NCBI RefSeq assembly: GCF_000264945.2
Contig: NZ_CP013070.1
Span: 2,914,001 to 2,978,000 of the forward strand
Source: Sphingobium indicum B90A
GTDB lineage: Bacteria > Pseudomonadota > Alphaproteobacteria > Sphingomonadales > Sphingomonadaceae
Direction: 5' to 3'
Length of the DNA: 64,000 nucleotides
Shown here: positions 1-8,579 of the stretch, piece after piece
Numbering within the stretch: position 1 is the first letter of the stretch
How the letters are laid out: every line of letters begins with the position of its first letter
Made by a program: the position numbers and the translations under genes
Notes under the pieces: generated by a model
Told to the model about the DNA's origin: nothing
Seen by the model: the letters and a program-made list of their open reading frames with translations, nothing else
The model's database searches: none

Positions 1-96
1 CATCGCAAGGGCCTGCCGGTCCGCGGCCAGCGCACGCACACCAATGCGCGCACCCGCAAGGGCAAGGCGAAGCCGATCGCTGGCAAGAAGAAGTAA
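1..96 (+). CDS. rpsM: 30S ribosomal protein S13, C-terminal end (partial)
   Basis: Only the last 31 codons are in the window, ending with TAA at 94-96. The encoded tail begins [20 protein letters not shown] and ends in lysines, which is the conserved basic C-terminus of S13 that contacts 16S rRNA in the 30S head. It precedes rpsK (S11) and rpoA, the usual alphaproteobacterial order. The start lies upstream of the window. Confidence 0.97.
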
Positions 97-119
97 GAAA
101 TAGTCCGGGGGACTATTTC
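97..119 (+). repeat. Perfect 10-bp palindromic hairpin after rpsM
   Basis: Immediately after the rpsM stop codon, GAAATAGTCC (97-106) pairs exactly with GGACTATTTC (110-119) around a GGG loop. It is followed by a pyrimidine-rich run but no clear T-tract, so it may slow or process the transcript rather than terminate it. The GTCC-GGG-GGAC core is shared with the hairpins after guaA (10150-10171, 10212-10235). Confidence 0.6.
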
Positions 120-199
120 GTCTTCTTCTCCGCCGGAGGCAGCTCTCCCCAAGCGAGACGCCTCCAGCAACATAAGATTTCTGTAGGAAGAGCTAAAAA

Positions 200-589
200 A
201 TGGCACGCGAACCCCAGCGCATCAAGCGCCGCGAACGCAAGAACATCTCGGCCGGCGTCGCGCACGTCAACGCCAGCTTCAACAACACCATGGTGACCAT
301 CACCGACGCCCAGGGCAACGCGATCTCCTGGTCCTCGGCGGGCATGATGGGCTTCAAGGGCAGCCGCAAGTCGACCCCCTACGCCGCGCAGGTCTGCGCC
401 GAGGACGCCGGTCGCAAGGCCGCCGAACATGGCGTGCGCACGCTGGAAGTCGAAGTGAAGGGTCCGGGTTCGGGCCGCGAATCGGCCCTGCGCGCCTTGC
501 AGGCCGTCGGCTTCCACATCACCTCCATCCGCGACGTGACGCCGATCCCGCACAATGGCGTGCGTCCTTCCAAGCGCCGCCGCGTCTAA
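200..589 (+). CDS. rpsK: 30S ribosomal protein S11
   Basis: A 129-residue protein of full family length. It carries the S11 hallmarks: the N-terminal basic patch ([10 protein letters not shown]), the conserved segment [15 protein letters not shown], the [14 protein letters not shown] motif, and the C-terminal end [15 protein letters not shown]11 sits on the platform of the 30S subunit next to S6/S18 and the 3' end of 16S rRNA. ATG at 200 has a GGAAGAG-type ribosome site ten bases upstream. It lies between rpsM and rpoA, so it is part of the alpha operon. Confidence 0.98.
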   Translation: MAREPQRIKRRERKNISAGVAHVNASFNNTMVTITDAQGNAISWSSAGMMGFKGSRKSTPYAAQVCAEDAGRKAAEHGVRTLEVEVKGPGSGRESALRALQAVGFHITSIRDVTPIPHNGVRPSKRRRV

Positions 590-710
590 TAAAGACGCGC
601 GGCTTGTCGGCGGGCGGCGGACGCGTCGCCCGCTCACCCATCTGCATCGGTCGGAACGTCCTGTCGGGTCAGGATTTTGAACGTTTCGGCCTCATCCCCA
701 GGGGAAATAC

Positions 711-1775
711 ATGACTGTCAACATGAAGAACTGGCAGGAATTGAAGAAGCCCAACAGCCTTGAAATCAAGGTCGCGGGCGACGGCAGGCGCAAGGCGACC
801 TTCGTCGCCGAACCTCTGGAGCGCGGCTTCGGCCTGACGCTCGGCAATGCGCTGCGCCGGGTTCTTCTGTCCTCGCTCCAGGGCGCGGCGGTCACCTCGA
901 TCAAGATCGAGAACGTCCTCCACGAATTCTCCTCGCTCGCGGGGGTGCGTGAGGACGTCACGGACATCGTCCTCAACATCAAGCAGGTCGCGCTCAAGAT
1001 GGAAGGCGACGGTCCTCGCCGTCTCCAGCTTTCCGCCACCGGCCCCGCAGAGGTGCGCGCGGGCGACATCACCACGGTGGGCGACATCGAAGTGATGAAC
1101 CCCGACCTGGTGATCTGCCACCTGGACCAGGGCGCGACGCTGAACATGGAACTGACCGCCGACGTCGGCAAGGGCTATGTCCCCGCCGTCGCCAACCGTC
1201 CGGCGGACGCCCCGATCGGCCTGATCCCGATCGACGCGCTCTACTCGCCGGTCCGTCAGGTCGCCTACAAGGTCGACAATACCCGCGTCGGCCAGGAACT
1301 GGACTATGACAAGCTGTCGCTGACCGTCGAGACCGACGGCACCGTCACGCCGGAAGATGCGGTGGCCTATGCCGCCCGCATCCTGCAGGACCAGCTTCAG
1401 TTGTTCGTCCACTTCGAGGACGCGCTGCCCGCCGCCGCTCCGGCTGCCGGCGCCGCCGCCGGCGGTTCGGCCAGCGAGGGCGAGAGCGACGCGAACCAGA
1501 TCAACCGCTATCTGCTCAAGAAGGTGGACGAGCTGGAACTGTCGGTCCGTTCGGCGAACTGCCTCAAGAACGACAACATCATCTATATCGGCGACCTGGT
1601 CCAGAAGACCGAGGCCGAGATGCTGCGCACCCCGAATTTCGGCCGCAAGTCGCTGAACGAAATCAAGGAAGTGCTGTCGTCCATGGGCCTGCGCCTGGGC
1701 ATGGACATCCCCGGCTGGCCGCCGGAGAATATCGAGGAAATGGCCAAGAAGCTCGAACAGGAGCTGCTGGGCTGA
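711..1775 (+). CDS. rpoA: DNA-directed RNA polymerase subunit alpha
   Basis: 354 residues, normal for alphaproteobacterial RpoA. The N-terminal dimerisation/assembly domain (about 1-235) includes [20 protein letters not shown], the conserved helix that contacts beta and beta'. An Ala/Gly-rich linker (about 240-260) leads to the C-terminal domain, with [20 protein letters not shown] and [18 protein letters not shown], the helix-hairpin-helix that binds UP elements and activators. The start ATG at 711 follows an AGGGGAA site. It belongs with rpsK upstream and rplQ downstream, although a repeat pair separates it from rplQ. Confidence 0.98.
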   Translation: MTVNMKNWQELKKPNSLEIKVAGDGRRKATFVAEPLERGFGLTLGNALRRVLLSSLQGAAVTSIKIENVLHEFSSLAGVREDVTDIVLNIKQVALKMEGDGPRRLQLSATGPAEVRAGDITTVGDIEVMNPDLVICHLDQGATLNMELTADVGKGYVPAVANRPADAPIGLIPIDALYSPVRQVAYKVDNTRVGQELDYDKLSLTVETDGTVTPEDAVAYAARILQDQLQLFVHFEDALPAAAPAAGAAAGGSASEGESDANQINRYLLKKVDELELSVRSANCLKNDNIIYIGDLVQKTEAEMLRTPNFGRKSLNEIKEVLSSMGLRLGMDIPGWPPENIEEMAKKLEQELLG

Positions 1776-1785
1776 AAAGAACAGG

Positions 1786-1904
1786 CCGTTCGTCCTGAGT
1801 AGCCGCTGAGCGAAGTCGAAGCGGTGTATCGAAGGACTGAGTGCAGCGCGAAGTGCTTCGATACGGGCCTTCGGCTTCGCTCAGTCCCTACTCAGCACGA
1901 ACGG
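1786..1904. repeat. Inverted pair of about 49-bp dispersed repeats between rpoA and rplQ
   Basis: The left copy (1786-1834, starting CCGTTCGTCCTGAGTAG) and the reverse complement of the right copy (1856-1904, starting CCGTTCGTGCTGAGTAG) are near identical, both ending in GTATCGAAG. Each contains TGAGCGAAG(T/C)CGAAG. Together they form a long imperfect hairpin within the transcript between rpoA and rplQ. The arrangement fits a REP/BIME-like mobile palindrome of sphingomonad genomes; the family assignment is from memory. Confidence 0.75.
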
Positions 1905-1986
1905 AGCCAGGTGATGGGCACGACCTAAACTGTGCCTGGTCTGGGGTACCTCGCACGGCCCCTTAACGAACGGAAGGAAGAACATC

Positions 1987-2412
1987 ATGCGTCACAAGGT
2001 TGGTCATCGCAAGCTGCAGCGCAGCGCCGGGCATCGCAACTCGCTGCTCCGCAACCTCGCGGCTTCGCTCATCAAGCATGAGCAGATCCTGACGACCACG
2101 CCCAAGGCGAAGGAACTGCGTCCCTATGTCGAGAAGCTGATCACCCTCGCCAAGAAGGGTGGCCTGTCGAACCGTCGTCTGGCCCATGCGCGCCTGCAGG
2201 ACGATGCGCAGCTCACCAAGCTGTTCGACGTGCTGGCCGAGCGCTACAAGGATCGCAACGGCGGCTATACCCGCGTGATCAAGGCCGGCATCCGCGCTTC
2301 GGACGCGGCGCCGATCGCGATCATCGAACTGGTGGACCGCGACGTCGACGCCAAGGGTCAGGATTCCGGTCCGGTCCAGAACGCCGACGCCGACGAACTG
2401 GAAGCGGCTTGA
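1987..2412 (+). CDS. rplQ: 50S ribosomal protein L17
   Basis: 141 residues starting [20 protein letters not shown], the strongly conserved L17 N-terminus, followed by the [23 protein letters not shown] segment. L17 lies at the polypeptide exit tunnel side of the 50S subunit. The acidic C-terminal tail (about residues 115-141) is longer than in E. coli, as is common in alphaproteobacteria. ATG at 1987 follows a good GGAAGGAAG ribosome site. It is the last gene of the ribosomal operon and is followed by a T-tract terminator. Confidence 0.98.
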   Translation: MRHKVGHRKLQRSAGHRNSLLRNLAASLIKHEQILTTTPKAKELRPYVEKLITLAKKGGLSNRRLAHARLQDDAQLTKLFDVLAERYKDRNGGYTRVIKAGIRASDAAPIAIIELVDRDVDAKGQDSGPVQNADADELEAA

Positions 2413-2446
2413 TCCGCTGACGGTTCGCGCAAGCGGGCAGATGAAG

Positions 2447-2490
2447 AGGGCCGTGGCTTCCGGAAGGGGGCGCGGCCCTTTTTCTTTTTG
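2447..2490 (+). terminator. Rho-independent terminator of the ribosomal operon
   Basis: AGGGCCG (2447-2453) pairs with CGGCCCT (2473-2479), with further GC pairing inside, and runs into CTTTTTCTTTTT. Position 35 bases after the rplQ stop and the T-tract make this the clearest intrinsic terminator in the window. Confidence 0.85.
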
Positions 2491-2530
2491 GGGGCGTGGA
2501 TGCGCGGGGCGTTGAGCCATTCGGTTAGCC

Positions 2531-2583
2531 CCCTCCCCCGGCCCTTCAAACGAGTCACGTGCCTCGTTTGAACCTGGGAGGGG
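2531..2583. repeat. Nested palindromic repeat upstream of the prolyl oligopeptidase gene
   Basis: The inner arms TTCAAACGAG (2545-2554) and CTCGTTTGAA (2563-2572) are exact complements, and the outer CCCTCCC / GGGAGGG arms extend the stem. The inner part resembles the palindrome at 15347-15372 (CGAAACGAGGCA arms), so it looks like a dispersed intergenic repeat rather than an operator. Confidence 0.6.
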
Positions 2584-2674
2584 TGAAGACGCGGTCGCGG
2601 AAATATTCTTTGTTTTCTTGCCTTTCCGCGCCATGAGAAGCCAGAGAATGGGAATGGGATTTCGGGGGGATCGG

Positions 2675-4840
2675 ATGCGCGCCTTTGGCTGCTTTGCTTT
2701 GGCGGCGCTGTTGTTCGCGGCCCTCCCCGCGCAGGCGGAGCCGGATGCGGCGGTCGCTGGCGCTTCGGAACTGCGCTATCCCGCCGCCCGGCGGATCGAC
2801 CTGGTCGAGGATCATTTCGGGGTCAAGGTGACCGATCCCTATCGCTGGCTGGAAAACGACCTGCGCGGCGATCCCGCCGTGCGCGACTGGGTGGCGCAGG
2901 AAAATGCCCTCACCCGCCGCTTCATCGACGGCCTGCCGGGGCGCGACATCCTAAAGCGGCGCATGCAGGCGCTGTTCGCCCATGGCCGCTACACCATCCC
3001 GCGCAAGGCCGGGGGGCGCTATTTCTACGGCTATAACAAGGGGCTTCAGAACCAGACGCCGCTCTATGTGCGCGAAGGGCTGACCGGGCGGCAGCGGCTG
3101 CTGATCGATCCCAATGACTGGGCGGAGGACGGGTCGGACGCGCTGGCGGAATGGGCGCCCTCCCCCGACGGCCGTTTCCTGCTCTATGCCGTGCAGGAGG
3201 CCGGGAGCGACTGGCGCACGCTGAAGATACTGGACGTGGCGACGGCCAGGCCGCTGGAAGACGTGGTGCAGTGGGTGAAATTTTCCCAACTCGCCTGGGA
3301 CGGGCGGGGTCAGGGATTCTTCTATTCCCGCTTCGCCGCGCTGCAGGACGGGGCTGACCCGCGATCCTCCACCGTGGGGCAGCAGCTTTTCTATCATCGG
3401 CTGGGCACGGCGCAGGCGCAGGACCAGCTTATCTACGCCACGCCGGACCAGCCGCGCCTCGGCCACACGGCGCAAGTGACGCAGGACGGGCGCTGGCTGG
3501 TCATCGCCAGTTTCCAGGGCACCGATCCGCGCCGCGAACTGCATGTCGCGGAACTGACCGGGGGCAAGGTGAAGGTCCGGTCGCTGGTCAGGGGCATGAC
3601 CAACGACTGGCGGCTGATCGGCAGCCGGGGGCCGACGCTCTATTTCATCACCGATCAATATGCCCCGCGCCTGCGCGTCGTCAGCATCGACGCCCGCCAT
3701 CCCCGCCGCAGCGGCACGCAGGTCGTGGCGGAGCGCGGGGACACGCTGGCGGGCGGATCGCTGGTGGGGGACCGGCTGATCCTGGCCTATCTGTCCGACG
3801 CGGAGACGGTGGCGGAACTGGTCGGCCTTGACGGGCGGAAGGTCAGCGACGTTCCGCTGCCCGGCATCGGCACGGCGGCGGGCTTCGGCGGGCGCGACGG
3901 CGATCCCGAAACCTTCTTCAGCTTTTCCGGCTTCACCACGCCGTCCAGCATCTACCGCTTCGACACGGCGACGCTGCGCTATGAACTGTTCGCCCGGCCC
4001 GACCTGCCCTTTAACCCCGACGATTACGGCATAGAGCAGGTCAGCTATCCATCGAAGGACGGCACGATGATCCCGATGACGGTGATCCGCAAGAAGGCGC
4101 TGGCGCTGTCGAAGACGCCCGCGCCGACCATCCTCTACGGCTATGGCGGCTTCAACATCGCGCTGACGCCCGGCTATTCGGCGACGCGCATGGCGTGGCT
4201 GGAGCAGGGGGGCGTCTATGCCATCGCCAATCTGCGCGGCGGCGGGGAATTCGGCAAGGCGTGGCACGATGCGGGCCGTCTGGCCAACAAGCAGAATGTG
4301 TTCGACGATTTCATCGCGGCGGGCGAATATCTGAAGGCCAACGGCTATACGGCGAAGGATGGCCTCGCCATCGAGGGGCGGTCCAATGGCGGCTTGCTGG
4401 TGGGCGCGGTGGTGAACCAGCGGCCGGACCTGTTCGCCGCCGCCCTGCCGGCGGTGGGCGTGATGGACATGCTGCGCTTCGACCGCTTCACCGCCGGGCG
4501 TTACTGGATCGACGATTATGGGTCGCCCGACCGGGAGGAGGATTTCCGCCTGCTCCACGCCTATTCGCCCTATCACAACATCATGGGCGGGAAGGATTAT
4601 CCGGCGATCCTCGTCACCACGGGCGATACCGACGACCGGGTGGTGCCCGCGCACAGCTTCAAATATGCGGCGGCATTGCAGGCGGCGGAACTGGGGCCGA
4701 AGCCGCGCCTGATCCGGATCGACACCAAGGCCGGGCATGGCGCGGGCAAGCCCGTGGACAAGCTGATCGACGAATATGCCGACAGCTACGCCTTTGCCGC
4801 TTATTATGCCGGGCTGAAACTGGACGCGGCGCCGAAATAG
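2675..4840 (+). CDS. Secreted prolyl oligopeptidase (S9A family serine peptidase)
   Basis: Cleaves short proline-containing peptides, probably in the periplasm. A start at 2675 (ATG after a GGGGGGA site) gives 721 residues beginning with a signal peptide (MRAFGCFALAALLFAALPAQA). ATGs at 2618 and 2648 in the same frame would add a charged leader and look less likely. The N-terminal part carries DPYRWLEND and the beta-propeller; the C-terminal alpha/beta hydrolase holds the triad: Ser570 in GRSNGG, Asp in DTDDRV (about 651-656) and His688 in AGHGAG. The length matches periplasmic S9A enzymes. It is transcribed alone after the ribosomal terminator. Confidence 0.93.
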   Translation: MRAFGCFALAALLFAALPAQAEPDAAVAGASELRYPAARRIDLVEDHFGVKVTDPYRWLENDLRGDPAVRDWVAQENALTRRFIDGLPGRDILKRRMQALFAHGRYTIPRKAGGRYFYGYNKGLQNQTPLYVREGLTGRQRLLIDPNDWAEDGSDALAEWAPSPDGRFLLYAVQEAGSDWRTLKILDVATARPLEDVVQWVKFSQLAWDGRGQGFFYSRFAALQDGADPRSSTVGQQLFYHRLGTAQAQDQLIYATPDQPRLGHTAQVTQDGRWLVIASFQGTDPRRELHVAELTGGKVKVRSLVRGMTNDWRLIGSRGPTLYFITDQYAPRLRVVSIDARHPRRSGTQVVAERGDTLAGGSLVGDRLILAYLSDAETVAELVGLDGRKVSDVPLPGIGTAAGFGGRDGDPETFFSFSGFTTPSSIYRFDTATLRYELFARPDLPFNPDDYGIEQVSYPSKDGTMIPMTVIRKKALALSKTPAPTILYGYGGFNIALTPGYSATRMAWLEQGGVYAIANLRGGGEFGKAWHDAGRLANKQNVFDDFIAAGEYLKANGYTAKDGLAIEGRSNGGLLVGAVVNQRPDLFAAALPAVGVMDMLRFDRFTAGRYWIDDYGSPDREEDFRLLHAYSPYHNIMGGKDYPAILVTTGDTDDRVVPAHSFKYAAALQAAELGPKPRLIRIDTKAGHGAGKPVDKLIDEYADSYAFAAYYAGLKLDAAPK

Positions 4841-4911
4841 CGGGGACGTTCAGGCCTCCGACAGCCATAGGGGCCTAGCCACCGGCAGAATTCTGCTGAG
4901 GGACGAGGGTC

Positions 4912-5442
4912 ATGAACGAGATGAGGTGGATGACGGGTTCGCTGATCGCGCTGGCGCTGCTGACGGGAGGCGTCGCATCGGCGCAGGCCTTCCAGCCGCG
5001 GAACGGCGCGCCGCAGGAGCAGGACGACCTGTCGGACGAGGCACAGCCGCCCGCAGATGACCCCGGCCCGCCGCAGGCGGACGACGACTTCTCCGACGTG
5101 GTGGCGGCGGACCAGGAACGTGGCGGCGCGGCCGCGCCCTCCGAGCGCTACGGCTCCCAGGACGATCCGGCAGGCGCAGCCCCCGCCGACCGGGAAAGCG
5201 AGGATGCGATCACCTATTGCGCGCTCGCCGCCCGCGACGAGGCCGAGCGCGACGGCGGCTATGCCGAGGTGCGCCAGGTGCAGGAACCCCGCGAGACCCG
5301 CAACGGCTATGACGTGGAGGGCGATGTGGAGATTCGGTCCGGCTGGCGGACGCAGGACGGCCGTTCGCGCCACTTCACCTGTTCGGTGCAGAATGGCCGG
5401 ATCGCGGACCTTTATTTCCGGCGGGACCGCGCCGCCCGATAG
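4912..5442 (+). CDS. Hypothetical secreted protein
   Basis: 176 residues with a signal peptide (MTGSLIALALLTGGVASAQA, about residues 7-26), then a disordered Pro/Asp/Gln-rich acidic segment (about 30-95). A compact C-terminal part follows, containing one Cys pair (ITYCALAARDEAER and HFTCSVQNGRIADLYFRR). The cysteines are spaced for a single disulfide, consistent with a periplasmic location. ATG at 4912 follows GAGGGACGAGG. I do not recognise the family; sphingomonads carry many such small exported proteins. It is unlinked in function to its neighbours as far as I can see. Confidence 0.75.
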   Translation: MNEMRWMTGSLIALALLTGGVASAQAFQPRNGAPQEQDDLSDEAQPPADDPGPPQADDDFSDVVAADQERGGAAAPSERYGSQDDPAGAAPADRESEDAITYCALAARDEAERDGGYAEVRQVQEPRETRNGYDVEGDVEIRSGWRTQDGRSRHFTCSVQNGRIADLYFRRDRAAR

Positions 5443-5534
5443 GCGAGCCCGGTTCGCCGCAGCGCGGCCACGCTTTGCCCTATCCCGTTTTACGTCAATA
5501 TATTAGCATCGACGCGAATCAGGGGGAGTCAGGG

Positions 5535-6134
5535 GTGGCCGCGTTCCTTTTCGCGACCGAGAACATCGTTTTCGTCTCGGCGATCGTGCTGATGCTGCTC
5601 GTCGGGGCGGTGCAGGCCATCGGCATTGCGGGAGACTTCGATCTCGACATTGACGGCGATGCAGACCTGCTGGGCTGGCTGGGCGTCGGGCGCCTGCCGC
5701 TGTTGATGCTGCTGGCGATATTTCTGGCGCTGTTCGGCATGATCGGGCTGATCGGCCAGCATCTGCTGCTCGATTTCGCCGGTGCCATGCTGCCGCCGCT
5801 GATCGCCGCCCCCGCCGCCCTGATGACCAGCCTGCCTGCGACCGGCTTTGCCGCGCGGCGGCTTGCTCCCCTGCTTCCCCGCGATCAGAGCAGCGCCGTG
5901 CCCCTCGATGCGCTGACCGGCAGCTTCGCCCGTATCGTCACCGGGGTGGCGCGGAGCGGCTCCCCCGCGCGCGCCCGGGTCGAAGATGGCTTTGGCCAGG
6001 CGCATTATATCATGGTCGAACCCGACAATGCCGGCCAGACGCTGGAAGAGGGCGAGACCATCCTGCTGGTCCGTCGCGAGGATCATATCTTTCGCGCCAT
6101 CTCGCATGGCGACCATTATCTGCCCCGTCTCTAG
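5535..6134 (+). CDS. YqiJ-like membrane protein (OB-fold, NfeD-related)
   Basis: Membrane partner of the flotillin encoded next door. I start it at GTG 5535 (199 aa), because AGGGGGAGTCAGG lies directly upstream and translation then enters a hydrophobic helix at once. A TTG at 5475 in the same frame would add 20 polar residues. There are three or four transmembrane segments (about 5-30, 55-80, 85-110), a DFDLDIDGDADLL acidic loop, and a C-terminal OB-like beta domain (about 130-199, including GSFARIVTGVARSG). The next gene starts nine bases after the stop, so the two form an operon as in E. coli yqiJ-yqiK. Confidence 0.8.
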   Translation: MAAFLFATENIVFVSAIVLMLLVGAVQAIGIAGDFDLDIDGDADLLGWLGVGRLPLLMLLAIFLALFGMIGLIGQHLLLDFAGAMLPPLIAAPAALMTSLPATGFAARRLAPLLPRDQSSAVPLDALTGSFARIVTGVARSGSPARARVEDGFGQAHYIMVEPDNAGQTLEEGETILLVRREDHIFRAISHGDHYLPRL

Positions 6135-6143
6135 GAGTTTCCC

Positions 6144-7859
6144 ATGAATCTGCCTGCCGTGCAGGAGAGCTTTTCGCTCATGCCCTATCTGATCATCTCC
6201 GGGACCGGGCTTCTCCTCCTGATCGTGCTCGGCGTCGTGCTGGCGCGGCTATACAAGCGGGCGTCGAAGGAAATCGGCTTCGTGCGCACCGGCTTCGGCG
6301 GGGAGAAGGTGGTGATGAACGGCGGCGCGCTGGTGCTGCCGATCTTTCATGAAACCATGCCGGTCAACATGAACACGGTGCGCCTGGCGGTGGAGCGGAA
6401 GAACAGCGACGCGCTGATCACGCTGGACCGCCTGCGCATCGATGTGAAGGCGGAATTCTACGTCCGCGTGAAGCCCGATGCCCAATCCATCGCTACCGCC
6501 GCGCAGACCTTGGGGTCGCGGACGATGAATCCGGAGGCGCTGAAGGAACTGGTCGAGGGCAAGTTCGTCGACGCGCTGCGTTCCGTCGCGGCGGGGATGA
6601 CGATGAACCAGTTGCATGAGCAGCGCAGCGAGTTCGTGCAGAAGGTGCAGCAGGTGTCCTCGGTCGACCTCGCCATGAACGGGCTGGAACTGGAGAGCGT
6701 GTCGCTGACCGGACTCGACCAGACGTCGATCGAGCATTTCAACGCCAACAACGCCTTCGATGCAGAGGGTCTGACCAAGCTGACCGAGCAGATCGAACTG
6801 CGCAAGAAATCGCGCAACGACATCGAGCAGGAAACCCGCGTCCAGATCGAAACCAAGAATCTGGAGGCGGAGCGCCAGTCGCTGCTGATTTCGCGCGACA
6901 CCGAATTCGCGCGGCTGGAGCAGGAGCGGGAGGTCGAGATGCGCCGCGCCGCTCAGATCGCCGAAGTCGCCCGCGAACAGTCGCTGCGCCAGCAGGAAGC
7001 GGATCAGGCGCGGATCGAAGCGAAGAAGCTGGTCGACAGCCAGCAGATCGAGGCGGATCGCGCCGTCCAGCAGGCGCGCATCGCGCAGGAACAGGCGCTC
7101 GAACTGGCGCGGCAGGAACAGCAGATCGCGGTGCAGAACAAGAGCCGCGAGGAAAGCCAGGCCAAGGCGCAGGCCGACGAAGCCCGCGCCAAGGCGGTCG
7201 CGGCGGAGGAGCAGGTCCAGACGTCTCGCCAGACGGAGATTGCCGAGCGCACCAAGCGGATCGAACTGATCGACGCGGCCAGGGAGGCGGAACGCGCAGC
7301 GATCCAGGTCCGGGTCGAAGCCGAAGCCGAGAAGCAGGCGGCGGCCGACCGCGCCGAAGCGCTGCGGCTGGCCGCCGAGGGCGAAGCGGAAGCCGCCAAG
7401 CTGCGCGCCGAGGCGGACCGGGTGCGATTCGAAGTTGAGGCGGCGGGTCAGCGCGCGGTCAATGAAGCCGCGAATATCCTGTCGTCGGACCAGATGTCGC
7501 TCCAGACGAAGATGGCGCTGCTTAAGGTGCTGCCCGATCTCGTGCGGGAGGCGGCCAAGCCGATGGAAGCGATTGATTCGATCAGGATCGTGCAGGTCGA
7601 CGGCCTCACTGGATCGCATGCGGATGGCGCGGCGGTGATCGGCGGCGGCGAGCAGAACCTCGCCAATGCCGCCGTGTCGGCCGCCTTGCGTTACCGGGCG
7701 CAGGCGCCGGTGATCGATGGCCTGATGAAGGAATTGGGGCTGGACGGCGCCAACCTGGATTCGCTGGTGAAGGGCGCTGTGGAACCTGCCGTGACGTCGG
7801 TCGCCCCGATCGTCGTCGAACCCGTGGAGGACGGGCGCAAGGCGCCGTCCCAGGCCTGA
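6144..7859 (+). CDS. yqiK: Flotillin family protein (YqiK-like)
   Basis: 571 residues, close to E. coli YqiK. A single N-terminal transmembrane helix (about 15-35) is followed by a SPFH/band-7 domain (about 45-215, with KEIGFVRTGFGGEKVVMNGG) and a very long Ala/Glu/Gln/Arg-rich coiled coil (about 225-450). A C-terminal flotillin segment completes it (NILSSDQMSLQTKMALLKVL). Flotillins scaffold detergent-resistant membrane domains. Translational coupling with the preceding YqiJ-like gene is likely from the nine-base spacing. The repetitive coiled coil produces a very long antisense open frame, which is not a gene. Confidence 0.92.
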   Translation: MNLPAVQESFSLMPYLIISGTGLLLLIVLGVVLARLYKRASKEIGFVRTGFGGEKVVMNGGALVLPIFHETMPVNMNTVRLAVERKNSDALITLDRLRIDVKAEFYVRVKPDAQSIATAAQTLGSRTMNPEALKELVEGKFVDALRSVAAGMTMNQLHEQRSEFVQKVQQVSSVDLAMNGLELESVSLTGLDQTSIEHFNANNAFDAEGLTKLTEQIELRKKSRNDIEQETRVQIETKNLEAERQSLLISRDTEFARLEQEREVEMRRAAQIAEVAREQSLRQQEADQARIEAKKLVDSQQIEADRAVQQARIAQEQALELARQEQQIAVQNKSREESQAKAQADEARAKAVAAEEQVQTSRQTEIAERTKRIELIDAAREAERAAIQVRVEAEAEKQAAADRAEALRLAAEGEAEAAKLRAEADRVRFEVEAAGQRAVNEAANILSSDQMSLQTKMALLKVLPDLVREAAKPMEAIDSIRIVQVDGLTGSHADGAAVIGGGEQNLANAAVSAALRYRAQAPVIDGLMKELGLDGANLDSLVKGAVEPAVTSVAPIVVEPVEDGRKAPSQA

Positions 7860-7877
7860 TGGGGCGAGGGCCGGTCC

Positions 7878-8537
7878 ATGCGCGGATATGATGCTTCCCG
7901 CCTCATGCTGGCCATCGGCCTGGCGGCGCAGGCGGGGTTCATTGACGCGCTGGGGTTCCTGAAGCTCGGCGGGCTTTTCGTTTCCTTCATGAGCGGCAAT
8001 TCGACGCGGCTGGGCGTAGGGCTGGCCAGCGGCGCGGCGGTCGCGGGGATGGCGGCGGGATTGATCGGGGCCTTTGTCGGCGGCGTGCTGGCGGGCGCGC
8101 TGGTCGCGCGCCGGGCGGGGCGCTGGCGCAAGCAGGCGGTGCTGGGCCTTTCGACCGCGCTGCTGGTCTGCGCCGCGCTGCTGGCCCTGCCGGACGGGCC
8201 GGGCATGGGGCTGACGCTGCTGATGACGGCGGCGATGGGCGCGGTGAACAACGTCTTCCAGCGCGATGGCGAGGTCAGCATCGGCGTCACCTACATGACC
8301 GGCGCGCTGGTGAAGCTGGGACAGCAACTGGCGGTGGCGCTGAGCGGCGGGCCGCGATGGAACTGGCTGCCCTATCTGCTGCTGTGGCTGGGGCTGGTGG
8401 CGGGCGCTGTGGCGGGGGGCGGCCTCTTTGCGCTGATGGGCCTGCATGCGCTGTGGGTCGCCGTGGCCTTTTCCGGGCTGTTGCTGCTGTGGAGCGGCCG
8501 CCTGGGACCGCTGGACAAGGGACGTCAAGGGCACTAA
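7878..8537 (+). CDS. DUF1275 (YoaK) family membrane protein
   Basis: 219 residues, almost entirely hydrophobic, with about six transmembrane helices. The N-terminal pattern (LAAQAGFIDALGFL, then LFVSFMSGNSTRLG) is the signature of DUF1275, whose biochemical role is not established. ATG at 7878 lies 18 bases after the flotillin stop with GGGGCGAGGG between, so it may be read through from that operon. It ends 42 bases before guaA. Confidence 0.87.
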   Translation: MRGYDASRLMLAIGLAAQAGFIDALGFLKLGGLFVSFMSGNSTRLGVGLASGAAVAGMAAGLIGAFVGGVLAGALVARRAGRWRKQAVLGLSTALLVCAALLALPDGPGMGLTLLMTAAMGAVNNVFQRDGEVSIGVTYMTGALVKLGQQLAVALSGGPRWNWLPYLLLWLGLVAGAVAGGGLFALMGLHALWVAVAFSGLLLLWSGRLGPLDKGRQGH

Positions 8538-8579
8538 CCGGGCGCGAATCCCTTCCTCTGGACATATAAAGGCGATTCG

